NCBI GenBank assembly: GCA_051881435.1
Contig: JBJEPW010000007.1
Location: 1-61,883 of the forward strand
From: Fimenecus sp051881435
GTDB lineage: Bacteria > Bacillota > Clostridia > Oscillospirales > Acutalibacteraceae
Length of the DNA: 61,883 nt
Direction of reading: 5' to 3'
The notes below the pieces were generated by a model. That model did no database searches. It was not told the DNA's origin and saw only the letters and a list, made by a program, of their open reading frames with translations. This document shows, one piece after another, positions 56,594-61,883 of the stretch; the first letter of the stretch is position 1, and every line of letters begins with the position of its first letter. A program made the translations under genes and the position numbers.

Positions 56594-57936
56594 CAGTCTG
56601 CACCTCCGAGTATATCCTGCAAGTCAATTCCCTCAATGCCGAGAGATTCAAAGTCCGACATAGCGTCCTTTATAACGATTGACTGAAAACTGTCGGCAAA
56701 ATCAGCAAGGGTCATTTCATGCTCATTGCCGCTACCCATATTTTTAAGCTTAATGTTGCCTGTTTCAAGCTCGCTGTCGCCTAAAACAAGGGTATAAAGA
56801 GCGCCGATTTTGTTTGCATATTTCATTTGAGCTTTAAGACCTCTGCCTACTGTATCAAACTGTACGCAAAGCCCTTCGCTCCGTAAATCCTTTGCAAGAG
56901 AGGCGGCTTTGAGGTTTGCATTTTCGCCCATACTTGCAATGTATAAATCGCATTTTTTAGGCTCGGGGAATTCTGTCTTCTGTGCTTCCATAAGCAGTAA
57001 AAGCCGTTCAAGCCCCAAACCGAAGCCGCAGGCGGGCAGAGGACTGCCGCCCATTTCAGCGATAAGCCCGTCATACCGTCCGCCGCCGCAAACTGTGCCC
57101 TGTGCACCGATTTCCTTTGACACAAATTCAAAAACCGTTCTTGTATAGTAATCAAGTCCTCGCACAATCCGGGGATTAACGGTATATTCAATATCCATTG
57201 CGTCAAGATATTTTTTTACGCTCTCAAAGTGAGCCTTGCAGTCGTCGCATAAAAATTCAAGTACGGTGGGAGCACCTGCCGCAATTTTTGAGCAAACGGG
57301 ACTTTTGCAGTCAAGTATTCTCATGGGGTTGCGTTCAAGTCTGCCAAGGCAGGTGTCGCAAAGCTCATCTTTATATTGCTCAAAATACGCTTTTAACGCC
57401 TTGTGGTATTCCTTTCTGCATTCGGGACAGCCTATTGAGTTGATTTCAAGGCTTAAATTATTTATTCCAAGATAATTGAAAACCTCGTTGGCAAGGGAAA
57501 TAACCTCTGCGTCGGCAGAGGGGTTGCCTGCACCGAAGCACTCAATGCCGAACTGGTGGAATTCTCTGAGCCTGCCCGCCTGAGGCTTTTCGTAACGGTA
57601 GCAGGAGGTGAGATAGTAAATCTTCTGGGGCAGAGCCTCGTTAAAAAGACCGTGCTCCAAAAATGCTCTGACAGCACCTGCCGTACCCTCGGGACGGAGT
57701 GTTATTGAGCGTCCGCCCTTATCCTCAAAGGTGTACATCTCCTTTTGAACAACATCGGTGGTCTCACCCACTCCTCGCTGAAAAAGCTCCGTATGCTCAA
57801 AAACGGGGGTGCGCATCTCGTGAAAGCCGAAATTTTCCGCAGTTTCACGCATTGCCGATTCAATATACTGTATCTTATAGCTCTCATTGGGAAGCGTATC
57901 CTGTGTTCCCTTGATTGCATTTGTAATTAAAGCCAT
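56593..57936 (-). CDS. hisS: Histidyl-tRNA synthetase
   Basis: 447 aa. Class II core with KGTQDTLPNES, EMRTPVFEHTELFQRGVGETTDVVQKEMYTF (motif 1 and Thr-rich loop), YEKPQAGRLREFHQFGIECFG (motif 2), RGLDYYTRTVFEF (histidine A region) and ACGFGLGLERL (motif 3). C-terminal anticodon-binding domain from ~345. hisS-aspS pairing is common in Firmicutes. No T-box is visible in the short 85-nt gap to mgsA. Confidence 0.95.
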   Translation of the reverse strand: MALITNAIKGTQDTLPNESYKIQYIESAMRETAENFGFHEMRTPVFEHTELFQRGVGETTDVVQKEMYTFEDKGGRSITLRPEGTAGAVRAFLEHGLFNEALPQKIYYLTSCYRYEKPQAGRLREFHQFGIECFGAGNPSADAEVISLANEVFNYLGINNLSLEINSIGCPECRKEYHKALKAYFEQYKDELCDTCLGRLERNPMRILDCKSPVCSKIAAGAPTVLEFLCDDCKAHFESVKKYLDAMDIEYTVNPRIVRGLDYYTRTVFEFVSKEIGAQGTVCGGGRYDGLIAEMGGSPLPACGFGLGLERLLLLMEAQKTEFPEPKKCDLYIASMGENANLKAASLAKDLRSEGLCVQFDTVGRGLKAQMKYANKIGALYTLVLGDSELETGNIKLKNMGSGNEHEMTLADFADSFQSIVIKDAMSDFESLGIEGIDLQDILGGAD

Positions 57937-57977
57937 AGTTATCTTCCTTCAAAATCTTGCTTATTAAAATAATGTGA

Positions 57978-58000
57978 GCCTCCCCTGAAAAAGGGGAGGC
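57978..58000. other. Hairpin between mgsA and hisS
   Basis: GCCTCCCCT (57978-57986) / AGGGGAGGC (57992-58000), 9 bp, without a clear U-tract on the minus strand, so probably a processing or stability element and not an efficient terminator. Confidence 0.45.
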
Positions 58001-58020
58001 GGAAAAACGATTTATAACCG

Positions 58021-58425
58021 TTAGTTTTTAGGATTGATAATATCTCTCCAATCGAGGTCGCCCCTGTCAAGGCTGTGTATAAGAGCCTCGGCTGTGGCGA
58101 TATTTGTGGCAACGGGAATGTTGTGCACATCGCAAAGCCTTAAAATCGTGTTCTCCTTAGGCTCGTGGGGCTTGGGATTGAGAGGGTCTCGGAATATCAA
58201 CAATAAGTCAATTTCGTTGCAGGCTATTCTGGAACTGATTTGCTGGTCTCCGCCCTGAGAACCGCTTAAAAACTGCTGTATTTTGAGGCCTGTTGCCTCG
58301 GCAACCATTTTTCCGGTTGTACCGGTAGCGCAAAGTGTGTGGCGCGAAAGAATTCCGCAATACGCAATACAAAACTGTGTCATAAGCTCTTTTTTTGAGT
58401 CGTGCGCCATAAGTGCTATGTTCAT
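58021..58425 (-). CDS. mgsA: Methylglyoxal synthase
   Basis: 134 aa. IALMAHDSKKELM, CATGTTGKMV (phosphate loop), SGSQGGDQQISSRIA with catalytic Asp, LLLIFRDPLNPKPHEPKEN, and VATNIATAEALI define MgsA. It converts dihydroxyacetone phosphate to methylglyoxal, bypassing glycolysis when phosphate is low. Confidence 0.95.
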   Translation of the reverse strand: MNIALMAHDSKKELMTQFCIAYCGILSRHTLCATGTTGKMVAEATGLKIQQFLSGSQGGDQQISSRIACNEIDLLLIFRDPLNPKPHEPKENTILRLCDVHNIPVATNIATAEALIHSLDRGDLDWRDIINPKN

Positions 58426-58525
58426 AAAAATCCCCTCCGTTTTTATTATTCAAAATACATAATTGTAAAATTCGCTTATTCAAAGAATATCATACCAAAT
58501 AAATTTGATTTTTTCAACATTTTTT

Positions 58526-59257
58526 TTACAAAATAAGAGGTATTTCTTTGCCTGTTATTCTGCCTGCAATGTTGTCGAAGGCATTTTTTGCCTCGGAATA
58601 GTCAAAAAGCTGTTTCCCCGTAACGGAACAATACATTAAATCGGGCTCCTCCGGTATTATTCCCAAAAGCCTTATGTATGTTCTGTCAATCATATCGTCC
58701 GCATTAAGCATTTTTCCTTTTTTAACACACTTTTCGTCAAAGCGGTTGATAACAAGGCGCAGATTTTCCTCTTTAATTCCCTTTGAGGTTAATTGATTTC
58801 CCAAAACGCACGCCGCCCGCGCACTTATTTCATCGGGTGTGGCAACTACAAGGCAGGTATCGGCACACTCTGCAAAGCACATGGGCAAATCGCCCGTACC
58901 CGCAGGGGAGTCGATAAAAATATAATCGTATTCGTCACGGTATTGGCTTAAAAGGCTTCCGAAAAGCCGGCAGGTCATATTTTCGGGATATTCCGAGGGG
59001 GCGGGCAAAAGCTGTATATTATCGCTGAAAAAAAGGCGGGCTTTGTCTTTATCGCAACGGCTTGCCAATACATCAAGCCAGTCATAAACCACCATTTCAT
59101 CTACGGATAAAAGCAAATCAAGACTGCGAAGGCACACATCGCCGTCTATCAGAAGCACCTTTTTATTAAGTTTTTCCAAAGATAATGCAATATTCGCGCA
59201 GAATGTGGATTTTCCCACACCGCCTTTACCTGACGCAACAGTAAAAATCTTTGCCAT
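58526..59257 (-). CDS. MinD/ParA-family ATPase (orphan)
   Basis: 243 aa from the ATG at 59257 (AAAGGTGAG 5 nt upstream). Deviant Walker A SGKGGVGKSTFC, switch I LLIDGDVCLRSLDLLL, switch II DYIFIDSPAGTGD. No C-terminal amphipathic helix like that of MinD is obvious, and no minC/minE or parB is adjacent. It may be a MinD-like or FlhG/SoxA-like orphan; the partner is unknown. Divergent from spoIIE. Confidence 0.82.
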   Translation of the reverse strand: MAKIFTVASGKGGVGKSTFCANIALSLEKLNKKVLLIDGDVCLRSLDLLLSVDEMVVYDWLDVLASRCDKDKARLFFSDNIQLLPAPSEYPENMTCRLFGSLLSQYRDEYDYIFIDSPAGTGDLPMCFAECADTCLVVATPDEISARAACVLGNQLTSKGIKEENLRLVINRFDEKCVKKGKMLNADDMIDRTYIRLLGIIPEEPDLMYCSVTGKQLFDYSEAKNAFDNIAGRITGKEIPLIL

Positions 59258-59429
59258 TTTCTCACCTTTATGCCGAAAAAAATTATATTTACATTCTACC
59301 ATAATATTTATCTTTTTAAAAGAACTTTTTTATCCTTATTAAAAAACGACACAAGACTGCGCCGATTTCCGGAACACAACCCAAAAAGTTGCTTTTCAGA
59401 CGCAAAGTTACTGTTTTCGAGACTCGTTA

Positions 59430-59463
59430 TTCGTCATTTTTATCTCATTGCAGAGCATATAAT
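59430..59463 (+). promoter_or_regulatory. Putative Spo0A-dependent spoIIE promoter
   Basis: TTCGTCA (59430-59436) is the complement of a 0A box TGNCGAA; a perfect TATAAT follows at 59458-59463 after 21 nt. No -35 lies at normal 17-nt spacing. Bacillus spoIIE and spoIIG promoters have the same layout, with long spacing and 0A boxes over the -35 region. Confidence 0.55.
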
Positions 59464-59488
59464 AATCATTAAAAAGAGAGGTGAGAAA

Positions 59489-61804
59489 ATGAGTAACAGT
59501 GAATTCGGCATAAGTGAGGAAAACGAGAGAATAAAGCTGTCCGATTTCGGGAAATCGGCGCTTATTCAGGCTGTTCATTTCGGACTGGCGGCATTGACTG
59601 CCGCTGTTTCACAGGAGAAATATTTTGCTCCCCTGGGAATTGCCTTTTGCAGCGGGACAAGCCGTAAATACACCTTGCTTTCATGCCTGGGCGCAATGCT
59701 GGGATATGTAATATCAAAGGATTATCTCACCGCGTTCCGCTATGTTATGACGCTTATAATAGTGTATGTTTTAAAGATATATGTCCACAGTTTCCCCTCA
59801 TTGCGTGACAAGGTTTTTCCGTCACCTGCAATTGCACTTTTTTCCACCGCGGCAACAGGAATAATCGTAACCGTAACCTCACCCTTTGATTTACAGCAGC
59901 TCTTTTTGCGCGTTGCGGAATTTATAACCTCTTTCGGAGGAGCTTATTTCTTCACGGTAGGCTTTATGAGCACGGAAAAGCTTAAAAAAGGCTCCCGTAT
60001 TACGGCGAGAGAACTGACTTCTTTGGTCATTTCAGCACTCATTCTGATTTTGTCAGCGAGCCGCATTTCATTTTTCGGGGTAACGCCGTCGGGAATAATA
60101 TGCTCCTTTGCGGTAATGTGCGCCGCATATATTTTCCGTGAAAGCGGCGGAGCAATTATTGGTACAGGCGCTTCCCTTGGCTTTGTTATGACGGGGAGCA
60201 GTCTGCCCACAGTTTTCTGTTACAGCGCCGCAGGGCTTTTTTCGGGACTTTTTTCCTATTCGGGCAGAGTGCTGTGCGCTATGGCGTACATTTTCTCATA
60301 CGGAGCTTTGTTTCTGTTTTTCGGCGGAACGGGAGAAAACATATCGCCTCTTATTGAGTCTGCCATCGGCTCCGTAATATTCATTTTAATTCCGCAAAAA
60401 ACGCTTTTTGCCGTGAAAACCAAGCTGTCGGGCTCGTCTGTTTCAGGTGAAGGCGCGGCGGTGAGAAACATAATTCTGTCACGGCTTAAAATGGTAAAGG
60501 ACGCCGTGGGAGATATGTCGGGCACGGTTTTAAAGGTTTCCCAAATTCTTAAAGAAAAAGCGGCTCCCGATACGGCGGGAGTATATTTGCGTGTGCGTGA
60601 CAAGGTTTGCAGCGGATGCGCCTCATATGATAAATGCTGGCACAGCGGTTTTCCCGGAACTGCCGGTGAATTTGACGCAATAATTGAGGAAATACGCAAA
60701 ACAGGAAGCGTAACGCCCTCCTCTTCGCCTTCTTCTCTGCAAAGCCGATGTATCAGAATAATGTCGCTTTGCGACAGCTTTAATAAGAATTATTCGTCAT
60801 ATTCTGCAAGGCTGGGCGCCGAGGGGAGGATAAATGAAATGAGAAAAATCACCGCCGACCAGTTCGACACCGTTTGCGATATGCTTGACGATTTAATGCA
60901 GGATTTTGAGCAGGGAATTACTCCCCTTGCAAGCCGTGCAGAGGAACTGAAAAGCAGTCTGGCTGAAATCGGCGTTGCCGCTTTCGTGAATTGCTATGAG
61001 GACAGCGGTATGAATATGCTGATAAATCTAAGCTTTAATTCCTCTTGCCGTGTCTCTGCGGATGATATTAAAGCCCGTATTGAGAGCGTTACGGAAAAGG
61101 AATTTGCAAACCCTGCCGAAATTAAATCGGAAAATGAAACTATGCTGATGTTTTGGGAAAAGCCTCTGTATTCGGCGGAATGTGTATATCATCAGATGCC
61201 CTGTGAGGAGGGGGATATATGCGGTGACTGCTTTGACTCATTTTTTGACGGCAGAGGAAAGTTCGTTGCAGTTTTAAGCGACGGAATGGGAACGGGAAGC
61301 CGTGCCGCTGTTGACGGAACTATGGCGGCGGCGCTCTTTTCAAAGCTTATTATCGCGGGATTTTCATTTCCTTGTGCACTGCGCCTTGTGAATTCCGCCA
61401 TGCTTGTAAAAAGCAGTGAGGAATCCCTTGCCACCCTTGATATATTAAAAGTTAATCTTTATACAGGACAAGCTGTCGTTTATAAGGCGGGGGCGGCGGT
61501 ATCCTTGCTTAAACGCCGCGACAAAGTAAGCGAAATAAAAAAATCCGCTATGCCCATAGGAATTTTGAGGCAGGCGGAATTTGCCACCGTCAGAGGCGGA
61601 CTGAAAGACGGCGATACCGTTGTAATAATGTCTGACGGCGCGGCGGATAACAGCATTGATGAGATAAAAAAGTATCTTAATGAAAACAGTTTTTCCTACG
61701 ACCTCGCCGAAAAGCTTTGCATGCTGGCTAAAAGCCGAAATATAGGCAAATGCGACGATATTACCGTTGCGGCGGTAAAAATTGAAAGAAGCGAAAAAAA
61801 TTGA
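59489..61804 (+). CDS. spoIIE: Stage II sporulation protein E (PP2C serine phosphatase)
   Basis: 771 aa from the ATG at 59489 (GAGAGGTGAG 5 nt upstream; the frame is open further up but without a ribosome site). The N-terminal ~330 residues have about ten TMs, followed by a central region with CSGCASYDKCW, and a C-terminal PP2C domain: VLSDGMGTGSRAAVDGTMAAALFSKL, LDILKVNLYTGQAVVYKAGAA and VVIMSDGAADN with metal Asp residues. It dephosphorylates SpoIIAA to release sigma-F in the forespore and interacts with FtsZ at the polar septum. The window continues for ~80 bp of noncoding DNA after it. Confidence 0.93.
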   Translation: MSNSEFGISEENERIKLSDFGKSALIQAVHFGLAALTAAVSQEKYFAPLGIAFCSGTSRKYTLLSCLGAMLGYVISKDYLTAFRYVMTLIIVYVLKIYVHSFPSLRDKVFPSPAIALFSTAATGIIVTVTSPFDLQQLFLRVAEFITSFGGAYFFTVGFMSTEKLKKGSRITARELTSLVISALILILSASRISFFGVTPSGIICSFAVMCAAYIFRESGGAIIGTGASLGFVMTGSSLPTVFCYSAAGLFSGLFSYSGRVLCAMAYIFSYGALFLFFGGTGENISPLIESAIGSVIFILIPQKTLFAVKTKLSGSSVSGEGAAVRNIILSRLKMVKDAVGDMSGTVLKVSQILKEKAAPDTAGVYLRVRDKVCSGCASYDKCWHSGFPGTAGEFDAIIEEIRKTGSVTPSSSPSSLQSRCIRIMSLCDSFNKNYSSYSARLGAEGRINEMRKITADQFDTVCDMLDDLMQDFEQGITPLASRAEELKSSLAEIGVAAFVNCYEDSGMNMLINLSFNSSCRVSADDIKARIESVTEKEFANPAEIKSENETMLMFWEKPLYSAECVYHQMPCEEGDICGDCFDSFFDGRGKFVAVLSDGMGTGSRAAVDGTMAAALFSKLIIAGFSFPCALRLVNSAMLVKSSEESLATLDILKVNLYTGQAVVYKAGAAVSLLKRRDKVSEIKKSAMPIGILRQAEFATVRGGLKDGDTVVIMSDGAADNSIDEIKKYLNENSFSYDLAEKLCMLAKSRNIGKCDDITVAAVKIERSEKN

Positions 61805-61883
61805 AAATTGAAAGTAGGGGAGATTCGTGCTGTATAGTGTAATAACATAGTAAACAGGAGTGTAAGGACATAGTATACAGTTT

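Noticed and set aside
1..61883. CRISPR array, integrase, transposase or prophage genes
   Set aside because: I saw no regularly spaced repeats, cas genes, recombinases or phage structural genes; repeats present are short dispersed palindromic elements.

Overview
The window looks like a chromosomal segment of a spore-forming, anaerobic, low-to-mid GC Gram-positive of class Clostridia, probably a gut Oscillospirales/Ruminococcaceae-type bacterium (inference). The support is a set of sporulation genes (SleB-type cortex hydrolase, SpoVAC, SpoIIQ, SpoIIE), strong AGGAGG ribosome sites, an [FeFe]-hydrogenase-like protein, clostridial-style carbohydrate genes, and the palindrome-rich intergenic repeats common in such genomes. 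The left edge carries two strong leftward tandem promoters and an rRNA-leader-like sequence, so an rRNA operon probably begins just outside the window.

Layout. 0-6.7 kb: sleB, then a rightward run of ferredoxin-type aldo/keto reductase, ECF S component, DUF1893 protein, GH29 fucosidase and GH31 glycosidase. 6.7-9.9 kb: a tight leftward operon DRTGG / RsbW-like kinase / sensory [FeFe]-hydrogenase-like protein / DRTGG / PHP. 9.9-16.1 kb: a candidate sRNA, lexA with its own SOS box, then a carboxylesterase-GH31-GPH symporter glycan locus. 16-22 kb: a membrane protein/XRE repressor pair and a leftward housekeeping operon (HAD, RarA, dCMP deaminase, YfbR-like HD, mannose-6-P isomerase-like) with a strong promoter and a LexA-like site. 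22-28.5 kb: murA, walJ-like MBL, rlmH, response regulator, histidine kinase and HtrA, a rearranged WalRK-type cell-envelope cluster. 28.5-33.5 kb: an unexplained ~390-nt transcription unit without an intact ORF, spoVAC, patatin, papain-fold protein, lipoprotein, SpoIIQ, methyltransferase. 33.6-38.5 kb: phosphopantetheinyl transferase, EEP phosphatase, membrane proteins, MBL hydrolase, GtrA-HAD fusion and GtrA.

39.1-47.4 kb is one leftward operon holding the whole shikimate pathway plus the prephenate branches to Phe and Tyr (aroF-tyrA-aroB-aroA-aroC-pheA-aroE/K-aroQ). In front of it I find a consensus promoter, a 34-codon leader peptide containing EYFYFCFNFFF, an intrinsic terminator and an 11-bp perfect antiterminator pairing: a phe/tyr ribosome-mediated attenuator. 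47.4-48.6 kb holds dispersed repeats and an orphan ORF between two ~170-bp direct repeats. 48.6-54.8 kb: trpS, GH43, a small protein, a polar amino-acid ABC transporter whose binding protein appears circularly permuted and which has an upstream ARG-box-like site, then an 81-aa protein with a LexA box at its promoter. 54.8-61.9 kb: aspS, hisS, mgsA, a ParA/MinD ATPase and, divergently, spoIIE with a Spo0A-box-like promoter.

The most noteworthy items are the Phe/Tyr leader attenuator, the permuted solute-binding protein, the hydrogenase-like sensory operon, two candidate noncoding RNAs, and three LexA-type sites sharing the core AACAAATGTT. All functional calls rest on motif recognition by eye; no database search was run.
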